From: Acidimicrobiia bacterium
GTDB lineage: Bacteria; Actinomycetota; Acidimicrobiia; IMCC26256; PALSA-555
DNA: 40,155 nucleotides
Direction of reading: 5' to 3'
Assembly (NCBI GenBank): GCA_035948415.1
Contig: DASZJD010000126.1
Span: 1 to 40,155, forward strand
Shown here: one piece after another, positions 1-8,195 of the stretch
Position numbering within the stretch: the first letter of the stretch is position 1
Layout of the letters: each line of letters begins with the position of its first letter
Notes under the pieces: model-generated
The model's input: only the letters and a program-made list of their open reading frames with translations
Told to the model about the DNA's origin: nothing
The model's database searches: none
Position numbers and translations under genes: made by a program

Positions 1-162
1 GACCTCGACGCCGACGTCCTCGCGGCCCAGGCCGCCGGCCTCACGGGAGTCCTGGTGCGGACGGGGAAGTTCCGGGCTGACACGCTCGCGGGAGCCGCCG
101 CCGAGCCCGACTACGTCCTCGACTCCTTCGCCGACCTGCCGACGCTGCTCGGCCTCACTTGA
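1..162 (+). CDS. HAD-family hydrolase, C-terminal end only
   Basis: The window opens inside this gene; the last 53 codons and the TGA at 160-162 are present. The visible segment has the pattern of the C-terminus of HAD-IIA type phosphatases: an Asp-rich start, AAQAAGLTGVLVRTGKF, then a short stretch and a final PDYVLDSFADLPTLL. In the family this is the last Rossmann strand-helix unit, where the conserved aspartates bind Mg2+ and the 'GVLVRTGK' segment follows. The catalytic nucleophile lies upstream of the window, so the substrate cannot be judged. It reads in frame from base 1 with no break. Confidence 0.75.
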   Translation, partial: DLDADVLAAQAAGLTGVLVRTGKFRADTLAGAAAEPDYVLDSFADLPTLLGLT

Positions 163-255
163 CGCCGCCGTCGTCGTGTGTTGCCGTGGCCGGCCAGACC
201 ACGTCGGCACGCGCTGCACGACGTCGTGCGAACGGCTCCTGGGGGGAGGACACGG

Positions 256-1251
256 ATGACGCCGCTGCCGGCCCGCTGTCGAGTCGGCGCTGGAGGCCTG
301 GCCGTGCTCCTCGGCGCCGCCGCCACCGGGCTGTCGCCGGGCGCGGCCGAGAGCGCGCGCGCGACGCCCGCCGCCCCGACGTTCGCGGTCGGGGCACGCC
401 TCGAGACGTTCGTCGACGCCACCCGTCCGACCCCGGCGAACGGGTCCTTCGCCGGGAGCCCGACTCGCACCCTCCCGACGCTCGTGCTCTACCCGGCGGT
501 GGGGCCGGCGGGCCCCACCGACCGCACCGGCGCCGCGCCGGCCGGCCGCGCCCTCCCGCTCATCGTGTTCTCGCACGGCAGCAATTCGGACGGCCCCACG
601 TACGAGCCCCTGCTGCGCCAGTGGGCCGAGGCGGGGTTCGTCGTGGCCGCGCCGACCTTCCCGCTCTCGAGGCACGGGGCGCCCGGCGGCGACACGGTCG
701 CCGACTACCCGCACCAGCCCGGCGACGTCAGCTTCGTCATCACCTCGATGCTGCGCCTGAGCCGCGACCCCCGAGCGCGGTTCCGGAACGTGATCGACGC
801 CCGCCGGGTGGGCGTGGTCGGGCACTCGCTCGGCGCGATCACGACCCTCGGCGTGGCGGTGAACAGCTGCTGCGCCGACGCTCGCATCCGCGCCGCGGTG
901 TCGATCGAGGGGATCGAGCTCCCCTTCGGCAGCGGGACCTTCTTCCGCGGTCCCGCGGTTCCGCTCCTCCTGTTCCACGGCGACGCCGACCAGACCATCC
1001 CCTACTCGGCGAGCCAGCGCCTGTTCGCGGACGCACCGAGCCCGAAGTACTTCGTGACCCTCCACGGTGCGCCCCACACCCCGTTCCGCCAGACCGACAC
1101 CGCCACCCGACCCGCGCCCTCGTGGGAGCCGGTCGTCGTCACTTCCGTCGTCGACTTCCTCCACCGGTACCTGCGGGGGCAGCCGGCCGGGCTCACCCGA
1201 CTCCGCGTCGACGCCACCGTGCCCGGCGTGGCGTCGATCCAGGTCGGCTGA
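256..1251 (+). CDS. secreted alpha/beta hydrolase (PAF-acetylhydrolase / dienelactone hydrolase-like)
   Basis: The protein has 331 residues. ATG 256 is chosen because GGGGGGAGGA (241-250) sits just upstream; a further in-frame start at 178 has no such site. Residues 1-32 look like a signal peptide, so the enzyme is probably exported. The fold is a classic alpha/beta hydrolase: oxyanion-side motif IVFSHGSNSD, nucleophile elbow GHSLG with Ser191, acid Asp245 in HGDADQTIP, and His274 in HGAPHTPF. This arrangement matches chlorophyllase/PAF-acetylhydrolase and polyester-hydrolase-like esterases, which cleave ester bonds in lipids or polymers. The substrate is not predictable. It is a single gene; the next one starts 72 bp downstream. 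Confidence 0.8.
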   Translation: MTPLPARCRVGAGGLAVLLGAAATGLSPGAAESARATPAAPTFAVGARLETFVDATRPTPANGSFAGSPTRTLPTLVLYPAVGPAGPTDRTGAAPAGRALPLIVFSHGSNSDGPTYEPLLRQWAEAGFVVAAPTFPLSRHGAPGGDTVADYPHQPGDVSFVITSMLRLSRDPRARFRNVIDARRVGVVGHSLGAITTLGVAVNSCCADARIRAAVSIEGIELPFGSGTFFRGPAVPLLLFHGDADQTIPYSASQRLFADAPSPKYFVTLHGAPHTPFRQTDTATRPAPSWEPVVVTSVVDFLHRYLRGQPAGLTRLRVDATVPGVASIQVG

Positions 1252-1323
1252 CCTCGATCGGCGGACCCCGCGCGGCCGACCCCCGGCGCCGCGGGACGCA
1301 CGGGGCGATGGCACGATGGGACC

Positions 1324-1686
1324 GTGCCGTCGTCGCTCGGCCTCGTCCTCGACTGCCGGGACCCGGACCAGCTGGCCCCCTTCTGGTCGGCGGCGCTCGA
1401 CTACACGACTGCCGGCGGCGCCGGCGGCTACGTCCTGCTCGTCCCCGCGGGACGGCCGGGCCCGCACCTCCTCCTGCAGCGCGTCCCGGAGGCCCGGGTG
1501 GGCAAGAACCGGATGCACCTCGATCTCCACACGCCGGACATCGAGGCCGAGGCGACGCGCCTGACCGGGCTCGGGGCGCGGCGCCTCGCCGCCGTGCCGC
1601 TCGAGGAGCACGGCAGCCACTGGATCGTCATGGCCGACCCGGAGGGCAACGAGTTCTGCGTCTGCGACGGCGGCGGGGGCTGCTAG
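1324..1686 (+). CDS. VOC superfamily protein (glyoxalase/bleomycin-resistance-like)
   Basis: This 120-residue protein starts at GTG 1324. There is no Shine-Dalgarno; CACGAT ends 6 nt upstream, resembling the leaderless-type boxes elsewhere in the window. It opens with LGLVLDCRDPDQLAPFWSAAL and ends with the typical VOC close, WIVMADPEGNEFCVC. It resembles the actinobacterial glyoxalase-like subgroup, in which HLDL (here MHLDLHTPD) and the final Glu are candidate metal-side residues. Such proteins range from dioxygenases to resistance proteins, and the family alone does not give the reaction. It is one of five VOC genes in the window. Confidence 0.75.
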   Translation: MPSSLGLVLDCRDPDQLAPFWSAALDYTTAGGAGGYVLLVPAGRPGPHLLLQRVPEARVGKNRMHLDLHTPDIEAEATRLTGLGARRLAAVPLEEHGSHWIVMADPEGNEFCVCDGGGGC

Positions 1687-1758
1687 CCGTCCCCACCGCC
1701 ACCGGGCGCAGCGGCGCGGCACCTCGCCTTCCTCCGTCCGGTCGGGGCCGGCGTGGGC

Positions 1759-2830
1759 TCAACCGGCACGCACTCCGGGCGCGACCTCCTCGAGGAAGCA
1801 GCGCGCCGCTTCCGGCGCGGCTCCGCCGCCGTCCGGGTTCGGGCCGACCACGACGAGGCGGTCGAGCCCGAGGGCCACGAGCGCGGCGAGACGCGCCGCG
1901 CAGTCCGCCGGGGTGCCGACGACGCCGAAGCGGGTCATGAACGACGCGGGGGAGGACCGCGCCTTCGTCCTCCCGGTGGCGGAAGTGTCGCGTCATGTCG
2001 TACGCGCGCGGGATGCGCTCGAGCACGGCGCGGTCCGCTTCGGAGGCGGGTCCGACCGCGGCGCCGTGCATCGCCGAGAAGCGGGCGAAGGACAGGAGCG
2101 CAGGGCGGGCGAGCCGCAGCGCCTCGGCCGGCTCGGGGTGCGCGGCAACGTTCACGTACGCGCCGAACGAGACGCCGGCCGGGTCGAGGTCGGCTGCCTC
2201 CCGGGCCCGGCGCGCGGTCTGGATCGCCCACGAGACCCGCGTCGGGTCGGCGCCGACACTCACGGTGAGCCGGTCGGCGGTGCGGGCACCGAGGGCGAGG
2301 ACCCGAGGACCCGTGGCCACCACGTCGACCGGGACCTTCGGGAGCGACGACCGGGCCAGCCACTCGAGCCGCCGGCCCGGCCGGCGGCCGAGCGGCAGCG
2401 AGCCGGCGTCGATGCCGGGGAGCGCCTCGTCCGGGGCCGTGGGCTCGTCGCCGCGCAGGTACGCCTGCACCCGCTCCACGTACGACCCGAAGACGGCGAC
2501 CGGCGCGGGCGCGAGCCCGAGGTAGGCGAGCGACGAGTCGCCCCGACCGATCCCGAGCACGGCCCGGCCCTCCGAGAGCTCCTGGACGCTGGCGATCGCC
2601 GCGGCGGTGACCGCGGGGTGACGTGTGTACGGGTTCGTCACGCCGGTCCCGAGCCCGAGCCGACCGGTGGCGGTGGCCGCGAGGGCCAGCGCCGCGTAGA
2701 CGTCGCCGGCCAGGTTCTGGGAGTCGGGGAACAGGATCCCGTCCCAGCCCCCAGCTTCGGCGCGCTCGGCCTGGAGCGCGGCGTAGCGCGGCAGCGGGAG
2801 ACCCAAGGTCCACAGCTCGACGGCTGCCAC
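1759..2830 (-). CDS. LLM-class F420-dependent oxidoreductase, frameshifted
   Basis: The gene reads on the minus strand from GTG 2830. The N-terminal frame gives a luciferase-like TIM barrel: AVELWTLGLPLPRYAAL, then LGLGTGVTNPYTRHP, then VLGIGRGDSSLAYLG, all typical of LLM flavin/F420 enzymes. After residue ~294 (EDEGAVLP) this frame degenerates into Arg/Pro-rich text. The neighbouring frame continues exactly where expected, with SFMTRFGVVGTPADCAARL and then LGLDRLVVVGPNPDG, ending at TGA 1761-1759. The switch falls at a run of five G (plus strand 1948-1952); removing one G restores a 356-residue protein. This is either a sequencing error or a recent inactivation. If the error is ignored the N-terminal frame stays open to 1628. 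Members reduce or oxidise small organic molecules with coenzyme F420. Confidence 0.85.
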
Positions 2831-2933
2831 CGGGTCAGTCTGGCCGCGGGATGGGTGCGGCGCCGGACGATGCCACCGCGAAGCGTCGGAGCCGACGGCC
2901 CGAACGCCCTTGAGTCGCGGTCCTCGTCGCCCG

Positions 2934-3782
2934 ATGAACCGTGGCATCGGTCACGGAGACGCGTTGGCAGGCCCGATTGCGGCCCCGCCGGAGCGTGCGG
3001 GGGTCTGGGTCTGGCGCCGCTGGACCCGCTGGCCGCTGACGCCCGGCATCCTGGTCGTCGCCGCGCTCGCCGTCGCGGTGGACGCGGTCACGGCGTGGCA
3101 GAACGTGTCGATCGGCTCGCTCGGTCGGGTGGCGATGTCGCCCGCGCTCCCGCTCGGCGTCCTCCTCGCCTGTCTCGTGGGCCCGCGCCGCCTCGGGCTG
3201 GACCGCGCCAACCTCATGGCCTGGCGCGAGTTCCTCGCCGTCAGCGGCCTGGTCCTGATCCTCGGCGTGTGGCACTACATCGTGCGGGTCGCGGGCACGC
3301 GCGAGGGGATCGGGCTCGTCCTCGCCGCCTTCGACGAGGAGCTCATCTATCGGCTGGCGGTCTTGATCGTCGTCGGCGCCGCCGCGGCCGCGCTCCTGCG
3401 GCGCGACTGGCACAACCCAGAGGACTGGGGGCTGGTGCCCGGCCTGGTGGCGCTCGCCGGCTCCGGGCTCGTCTTCACGCTGCTGCCCGGCCACGTCGCC
3501 CAGATGAGCAACACGTTGCACGCACTGCCGTTCGTGTCGCTCGGGATCGTCCTCGGGTACGTCGTGCTCCGGACTGGCGCCCTGTTCCCCGCGGTCGCGG
3601 TGCACGCGTCGCTCAACCTCGTCACCATCGCCGCGCTGAGCAGCGACACACCGGGCACGTGGCGCGCCGCGTTCGCGGCCACCGCCCTCGTCACCCTCGT
3701 CGTCGCCACGATCGTGGCCGGCATCCGGCTCGGGATCCTGCAGCGGCGCTGGGTCCGCTCATCGTGGCCGCGCGCCGCATGA
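2934..3782 (+). CDS. CPBP-family intramembrane glutamic endopeptidase
   Basis: The protein has 282 residues from ATG 2934; TTG 2910 is a less likely alternative in the same frame. It is very hydrophobic, with about eight membrane segments. CPBP (Abi/Rce1-like) motifs are visible: EELIYR (EExxxR) in the middle, a Phe/His region at LVFTLLPGH, and HASLN (HxxxN) near the C-terminus. In this family the Glu and His residues form the active site inside the membrane, and members cleave prenylated or peptide substrates or act in bacteriocin self-immunity. Nothing nearby indicates a substrate. The second motif is less canonical than usual. Confidence 0.8.
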   Translation: MNRGIGHGDALAGPIAAPPERAGVWVWRRWTRWPLTPGILVVAALAVAVDAVTAWQNVSIGSLGRVAMSPALPLGVLLACLVGPRRLGLDRANLMAWREFLAVSGLVLILGVWHYIVRVAGTREGIGLVLAAFDEELIYRLAVLIVVGAAAAALLRRDWHNPEDWGLVPGLVALAGSGLVFTLLPGHVAQMSNTLHALPFVSLGIVLGYVVLRTGALFPAVAVHASLNLVTIAALSSDTPGTWRAAFAATALVTLVVATIVAGIRLGILQRRWVRSSWPRAA

Positions 3783-3891
3783 CCGCGCCGCCGCCGTGCC
3801 GGCACGGTAAAGACGCCGGCGCGTCGTGGTCGACCAGTAGGGTCTCCGACTCGGCCGGGACCCACCCCAGCGCGCACGGAGGACATCGACG

Positions 3892-4515
3892 ATGACCCGA
3901 GCAGCAGAGCTGATCGCGATCCGAGCCACCGGTCGACGCCGGCGCGCACGGCTGCTCGGGCTGGCGATGGCCGGCACCATCGTGATCGGTCTCGCGCCCA
4001 GCGCGGCGGCCGGCGCGAGCGCGCCGGCGAAGGCGGTCTCGCCCGCGCGCTGGTCCCGACAGACGTGCCAGGCGCTGGCGTCGTACAAGAGCGACGTGAC
4101 GAAGCTCGAGCAGAGCTTCACGGCCAAGCTCAAGCACCCGAAGTCGCTCGGGCAGATCCGGTCGCGCTTCTCCACGTTCCTCCAGGACGTGACCGCCCGG
4201 ACCAGCAAGCTGGTCGCCGCGCTGCGGAGCGTCGGCGACCCGACGGTGTCGAACGGCTCGCAGGTCAACGTCGCGATCCAAAACGGGTTCCTCCAGCTCC
4301 GCGACGACTTCCACTCGCTCTTCACCGAGTCGCAGCAGATCCCGACCACCGATCCGGCGGCATTCCAGGCCGCGCTGCAGACGCTCGAGACCAACCTCAA
4401 CCAGGCCGAGAGCCAGAACCAAGCCTTCTTCCATCTGGCGAGCCAGTTCGACTCGCCCGAGCTGACGCGGGCGTTCAACGCCGAGCCGTCCTGCAAGCCG
4501 CTCCGGAGCAGCTAG
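3892..4515 (+). CDS. secreted helical protein of unknown function
   Basis: The protein has 207 residues and starts at ATG 3892 behind GGAGGACATCGACG. A basic N-terminus followed by LLGLAMAGTIVIGLAPSAAA is a clear signal peptide. The mature part is almost wholly helical, rich in Ser, Gln, Leu and Lys, with only two cysteines (one near the start, in RQTCQAL; one near the end, in PSCKPL) that could form a disulfide clamping the helical bundle. A TAGGGT box at 3838-3843 may be the -10 of its promoter. A bulged hairpin starts right after the stop codon. I do not recognise a family. Confidence 0.7.
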   Translation: MTRAAELIAIRATGRRRRARLLGLAMAGTIVIGLAPSAAAGASAPAKAVSPARWSRQTCQALASYKSDVTKLEQSFTAKLKHPKSLGQIRSRFSTFLQDVTARTSKLVAALRSVGDPTVSNGSQVNVAIQNGFLQLRDDFHSLFTESQQIPTTDPAAFQAALQTLETNLNQAESQNQAFFHLASQFDSPELTRAFNAEPSCKPLRSS

Positions 4516-4545
4516 GCGCCCACCGGCGTTGTCGATCGGTGGCGC
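4516..4545 (+). terminator. hairpin after the secreted helical protein
   Basis: GCGCCCACCG (4516-4525) pairs with CGGTGGCGC (4537-4545): nine base pairs with one bulged C and an 11-nt loop. It begins at the base after the stop codon. There is no T-tract, so it may be a Rho-assisted or weak terminator or simply an mRNA-end stabiliser. Confidence 0.35.
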
Positions 4546-4602
4546 GGGCGACGCGGCCGAGCCGGGTCCGGCGGGCCAGCGCGCCGCGAGCGGCGGTGCG
4601 GC

Positions 4603-4608
4603 TACCGT
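4603..4608 (+). promoter_or_regulatory. -10-type box TACCGT, leaderless-type start
   Basis: TACCGT matches the TAnnnT pattern of actinobacterial -10 elements and ends 7 nt before GTG 4616. That gene has no Shine-Dalgarno, so transcription probably starts at or next to the start codon. No good -35 is visible. Confidence 0.4.
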
Positions 4609-4615
4609 TCCGCCC

Positions 4616-4996
4616 GTGCCGAGCGAGGATCAGATCCGTGAGACCGTCGAGCGCTACCTGAAGACCTTCAGCGCCGGAGATCGGGAGGGCTGGCTCGACC
4701 TGTTCACGGCCGACGCGACCATCGAGGACCCGGTCGGCAGCGACGTCTGCCGGGGCCGCGACGAGATCGGCGGCTTCTGGGACCGCAGCCGGGCCGCCGC
4801 TGACCACATCACGCTGCGCCTCGTCCAGGGCCCCGGCGGGAACGACCGCGAGGCGGCCTTCGCCATGGAGGCCCACGCGGAGCTCGGTGGGGCCACCATG
4901 ATCGTCCCGACCATCGACGTCATGACCTTCGCCGACGACGGCCGGATCGCGAGCCAGCGCGCCTTCTGGCACGCGTCCGGGGTCCGGACCGCCTGA
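4616..4996 (+). CDS. SnoaL/NTF2-like protein (steroid delta-isomerase-like)
   Basis: The frame is open from 4529, but the family alignment begins at VPSEDQIRETVERYL, so GTG 4616 is taken as start, giving 126 residues. The protein shows the NTF2-like cone fold: helix-rich N-terminus, FSAGDREGWLDLFTADATIEDPVGSD, then alternating strands to the end. The 'DPVGSDVCRGRDEIGGFW' segment is shared with ketosteroid isomerase-like proteins in actinobacteria, where the Asp/Glu pocket promotes proton shifts. The exact substrate cannot be inferred. It stands alone between two unrelated genes. Confidence 0.75.
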   Translation: MPSEDQIRETVERYLKTFSAGDREGWLDLFTADATIEDPVGSDVCRGRDEIGGFWDRSRAAADHITLRLVQGPGGNDREAAFAMEAHAELGGATMIVPTIDVMTFADDGRIASQRAFWHASGVRTA

Positions 4997-5122
4997 GCGG
5001 TCCGAGCCGAGGGCCTCGGAGGCCCGGCGGCGGCCCTTCAGTCGCCGTCCGGAACGGCCGAAACAGTGGGGCCGGCACGTCGCGGGCGCCTGGGCGGGCC
5101 GTGAGCGACAAAGAAGGTCTCG

Positions 5123-6097
5123 ATGGGGAAGAAGTGGACCGTGCGCCGAAAGGAACGGCGCGACTCGCGCCGCTCCGAGCAGCTGCTCTACCCGGTCGAA
5201 GCCCAACCGGAGCCCTCGATGCGGTGGGCCGCCGCGGACGAGGCTGAGCGAGCCGGGAAGGGACCCGAGCCCGCCGCGGCACCGACGCCGCCCGGAGCCC
5301 CGACCGGCCCCGAGGCGGCCGCGCCCGTCCCGCCCGAGCCCGCGCCCGTCCCGCCCGAGCCCGTCCCGGTCCCGCCCGCCACTCCGACCGCGGTCGCAAT
5401 GGGCGAGCGCGTCGCCGAGTCGATCGGCGCGTGGCTCGCGCTCGTGACGGCCCTCGTCGACCAGGTCGACCGCACCGCCGCGGAGCAGGTCGGCCGGCTG
5501 GAAGCCGTCGCCGCGCACCGCCACCGGGAGCTCTCGGACGCCGTGACGCACGCCCGGTCGGCTCTCGACCGGCAAGCCGCCGACTGCGCCAGCGCGCTCG
5601 AGCGTCAGGCCACCGAGCTCCTCGCGGGGGTCGAGGAGCGCTTTCGGGGCATCGCCCAGGAGTGCGCCAGCACCGTCGCCGTCGCGGAGCAAGCGGCCGA
5701 GGCGTGGCGGGTCACCGTCGACAACGCGGGCACGGCCAAGCAGTCAGAGCTGGACGCGACGATGGCGAAGCACCGCGTCGGGATCGAAGACATGATGCGC
5801 CGCACTCGCCAAGACCTCGAGAAAGCCGTCGCCGCGCAGATCGCCCGCCTCCAGTCTCAGGTGGCGGCGCTCAAGGAGGACCTCCGTCGCGAGGTCAGCG
5901 ACCAGACCCTGGCGTTCGAGGACCTGGCCGCGCTGCGGCTGGTCGAGCTCGAGGAACGCCTCGGTCACGCCGCCGAAGCGAGGCTCGCCGGCACGACCGA
6001 GAAGCCGGGCGAGGTCGGAGCCCCGCCGGCGACGAACGGGGACAACCCGCTCCACGGGTTCCGCGTCCCGGGACCCACGACCAACCTCCCCTCCTAG
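5123..6097 (+). CDS. coiled-coil protein with proline-rich linker, unknown function
   Basis: The protein has 324 residues from ATG 5123, with GAAGGT 7 nt upstream as a weak ribosome site. Residues 1-20 are strongly basic (KKWTVRRKERRDSRR). Residues ~50-90 form a Pro/Ala/Glu linker with heptad units PVPPEPA. From ~95 to ~290 the sequence is helical, with long runs of Ala, Glu, Gln, Arg and Val and spacing typical of coiled coils. No signal peptide or membrane segment is visible. It resembles filament- or apolipoprotein-like actinobacterial hypothetical proteins. A cytoplasmic structural or scaffold role is a guess. Confidence 0.65.
   Translation: MGKKWTVRRKERRDSRRSEQLLYPVEAQPEPSMRWAAADEAERAGKGPEPAAAPTPPGAPTGPEAAAPVPPEPAPVPPEPVPVPPATPTAVAMGERVAESIGAWLALVTALVDQVDRTAAEQVGRLEAVAAHRHRELSDAVTHARSALDRQAADCASALERQATELLAGVEERFRGIAQECASTVAVAEQAAEAWRVTVDNAGTAKQSELDATMAKHRVGIEDMMRRTRQDLEKAVAAQIARLQSQVAALKEDLRREVSDQTLAFEDLAALRLVELEERLGHAAEARLAGTTEKPGEVGAPPATNGDNPLHGFRVPGPTTNLPS
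5321..5362 (+). repeat. two tandem 21-bp units encoding PVPPEPA-type heptads
   Basis: Bases 5321-5341 and 5342-5362 are identical copies of a 21-bp unit; a third degenerate copy follows to about 5380. The repeat encodes the proline linker of the coiled-coil protein and is a likely site of slippage-driven length variation. Confidence 0.8.
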
Positions 6098-6221
6098 CGA
6101 TCCGATCGGTCGCACCGAGGCCAGGGCGGGACGGCACCGGCACGCAGCCGCGCCGCCGGCCGGACCCTTGCTCGCGGCCGTCCCACCGGCCAGGCTCACC
6201 CGGCACACCGAAGGAGCATCG

Positions 6222-6917
6222 ATGTCACAACTGCCGCCTCCGCCCCCTCCACCGCCGCCGGGCTCGCAGCCGCCGCCTCCGCCGTCGCCCTCGACCGGAG
6301 GATCGTTCAGCGTCGGCGAGGCGATCTCCTACGGCTGGAGCGCGTACTGGAAGAACGTCGGCCCGCTCGTCGTCATGGCCCTCATCATCCTCGTCGTGAA
6401 CCTCTTCATCGTGCTGATCGGCTCCGGCGTCTCCGGTGTCGCCGGTCGGCTGGTCCTGCAGCTCATCAGCTTCGTCGTCGGGATCGTCCTGGCGATGGGG
6501 TTGATCCGAGCCTCGCTCGCCGTCGTCGAGGGCCGCAGCCCCGAGGTCGGTCTCCTGTTCCGCAGCGACGGCTTCGGGCCGTACCTCGTCGCCGCGGTCC
6601 TCGTCACCCTGGGCGTGGCGGTTGGTCTGGTCCTCTGCGTCGTACCCGGGATCATCCTGGCCGTCATGTGGCACTTCTTCGGCTTCGTGATCGTGGAGAA
6701 CCCCGACACGAGCCCGGTCGACGCCATCCGACGGTCGGCCGAGATCACCCGCGGCTACCGCTGGCAGCTCCTCGGCCTCGGCCTGCTGCTGATCGGGATC
6801 AACATCGTGGGCGCGCTGGCCTGCGGGGTCGGTCTGCTCTTCACCTACGGCATCACCGCGGTGACGGTCGCGTACGCGTACAAGACCTTGAGCGGACAGC
6901 CCGTCGTCCCCGCGTAG
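6222..6917 (+). CDS. proline-rich N-terminus membrane protein
   Basis: The protein has 231 residues. ATG 6222 is preceded by AAGGAG 7 nt upstream, which rules out the open frame that extends further upstream. Residues 4-25 are nearly all proline (polyproline tract, then SQPPPPP). A soluble FSVGEAISYGWSAYWKNVG segment leads into four or five hydrophobic segments. This layout is common in actinobacterial integral membrane proteins resembling the membrane domain of glycerophosphodiester phosphodiesterase or DUF975; residues NPDTSPVDAIRRSAEITRG match the 'sA...r.s..l.kG' loop of that group. Its role is unknown. It lies 31 bp upstream of the nitroreductase and could be co-transcribed with it. Confidence 0.7.
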   Translation: MSQLPPPPPPPPPGSQPPPPPSPSTGGSFSVGEAISYGWSAYWKNVGPLVVMALIILVVNLFIVLIGSGVSGVAGRLVLQLISFVVGIVLAMGLIRASLAVVEGRSPEVGLLFRSDGFGPYLVAAVLVTLGVAVGLVLCVVPGIILAVMWHFFGFVIVENPDTSPVDAIRRSAEITRGYRWQLLGLGLLLIGINIVGALACGVGLLFTYGITAVTVAYAYKTLSGQPVVPA

Positions 6918-6948
6918 GAGCTGCTGGCCGCGACGAAGGAGCGCGCCC

Positions 6949-7644
6949 GTGGAGCTCAGCGAAGCCATCCGCACCACCGCCGCCGTCCGCGACTTCACCG
7001 ATCAGGCGGTGTCCGACGAGGAGGTCTACCGCCTCCTCGATTCGGCTCGCTTCGCGCCGAGTGGCGGGAACCGCCAAGGCTGGCGCGTCGTCCTCGTCAA
7101 GGATCGAGCCCTGCGGCGGTCGCTGCGCGACGTCTACACGCGGGTGTGGTACGAGTACGTGGCGCAGGCGTCCGCCGGTCTGGTGCCGTGGGCGCCGATC
7201 ACCGATCGGGACGCCGAGCGGCGCGCCCTGGCCCGGGCGCCGGAGATCGCGGTCCAGGCCGCAGCCGGGCCCGGCGGGTTCGCCGAGCACCTCGACGCTG
7301 TGCCGGTGCTGCTCGTCGTGCTCGCCGACCTCCGCGTCCTCGCCGCCACCGACCGGGATGGGGGCCGCTACACGATCGTCGGAGGGGCGTCCGTCTACCC
7401 CTTCGCGTGGAGCCTGCTGCTCGCGGCCCGAGACGCCGGCTTGGGCGGCGTGGTGACGACGATGGTGACCCGGGAGGAGCCCGAGGTCCGACGGCTGCTC
7501 TCGGTACCGGACGAGTACGCGGTGGCGGCGCTCGTCGCCCTCGGGCGCCCGAGCGACCAGCCGACCCGGCTCCGACGCGCCGCGGTCGCCGACTTCACCA
7601 CCATCGACCGATTCGACGGAGCTCCGCTCGGTCCCGCGCCGTGA
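6949..7644 (+). CDS. nitroreductase-family FMN oxidoreductase
   Basis: The protein has 231 residues from GTG 6949, with AAGGAG upstream. The N-terminal block ELSEAIRTTAAVRDFTDQAV and the segment FAPSGGNRQGWRVVLV are the FMN-binding signature of the nitroreductase fold (Arg near position 14, SGGNRQ phosphate loop). The C-terminal block ASVYPFAWSLLLAARDAGLG contributes the dimer interface and flavin contacts. Members use NAD(P)H and FMN to reduce nitro compounds, quinones or enones, or act as dehalogenases or flavin destructases. The natural substrate is not evident. It ends 46 bp before a convergent small gene. Confidence 0.85.
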   Translation: MELSEAIRTTAAVRDFTDQAVSDEEVYRLLDSARFAPSGGNRQGWRVVLVKDRALRRSLRDVYTRVWYEYVAQASAGLVPWAPITDRDAERRALARAPEIAVQAAAGPGGFAEHLDAVPVLLVVLADLRVLAATDRDGGRYTIVGGASVYPFAWSLLLAARDAGLGGVVTTMVTREEPEVRRLLSVPDEYAVAALVALGRPSDQPTRLRRAAVADFTTIDRFDGAPLGPAP

Positions 7645-7690
7645 GCACCACGCCGTCGACCCGGCGGCCCGCGCCGCCACGTCGCCGGGA

Positions 7691-7993
7691 TCACTTCCGC
7701 CGCCGGCGCCGGAACCGCACGGTGGCCAGCGCCGCCACGATCGCGGCGCCGGTGAGGCCGCCGATGATGACCCCGTTGCGAAGTCGTATCCGTGACCGAG
7801 CGCCCCCGGGCTCGTCGTCGACGCCTTGGATGTCCTCGAGAAACAGGCTCTCGTCCTCGAGCGTGATGTGAGCGCCGTCGTCGGCGTGTTGTCGGGCGAC
7901 CTGTTCCAGGTGCTCCCGGAACATCCCGGGCCCGACCCCTTCTGGGACCTCGCCGTGCGTGTGCTCGTGCTCTAGGTCGTCCACCGCGCCCAT
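7691..7993 (-). CDS. small protein with C-terminal membrane anchor, unknown function
   Basis: This minus-strand frame gives 100 residues from ATG 7993. The first ~65 residues are acidic and His-rich (LEHEHTHGEVPEGVGPGMF, then LEQVARQHADDGAHI), followed by one hydrophobic helix at ~73-92 and a basic tail RFRRRRRK. This is a tail-anchored or N-out topology. The ATG has no well-spaced Shine-Dalgarno, whereas a short overlapping frame just upstream has an excellent one. Adding a single G near 7997 would fuse them into a 121-residue protein. The true N-terminus is therefore doubtful. I do not recognise the family. Confidence 0.6.
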   Translation of the reverse strand: MGAVDDLEHEHTHGEVPEGVGPGMFREHLEQVARQHADDGAHITLEDESLFLEDIQGVDDEPGGARSRIRLRNGVIIGGLTGAAIVAALATVRFRRRRRK

Positions 7994-8055
7994 CCCTCGG
8001 CCGGGCGCTCGATCCGGTCGAGCACCGTCACCCGGACCCGGGCCGAATCAGCCAT
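7972..8055 (-). CDS. 27-residue ORF overlapping the anchored protein
   Basis: ATG 8055 is preceded by a perfect AGGAGGT (8061-8067, spacing 5), among the strongest ribosome sites in the window. It encodes 27 residues: MADSARVRVTVLDRIERPAE followed by GWARWTT. It overlaps the start of the following 100-residue frame by 22 bp. It could be a coupling leader, or the real N-terminus of the downstream protein separated by a missing base. Confidence 0.4.
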   Translation of the reverse strand: MADSARVRVTVLDRIERPAEGWARWTT

Positions 8056-8195
8056 CGGCGACCTCCTGCTCCCGCCTCCAGCCTCCCACCGGCCGAGCCC
8101 AGGGAGCGGCCCGCCGGCCGCCGTTCGCCCGGCGCGGGTCCCGATCGCCGGCGCCCGCCCACCGGCGCCCGCACTCGATGCTCGCCCGGGGGCCC

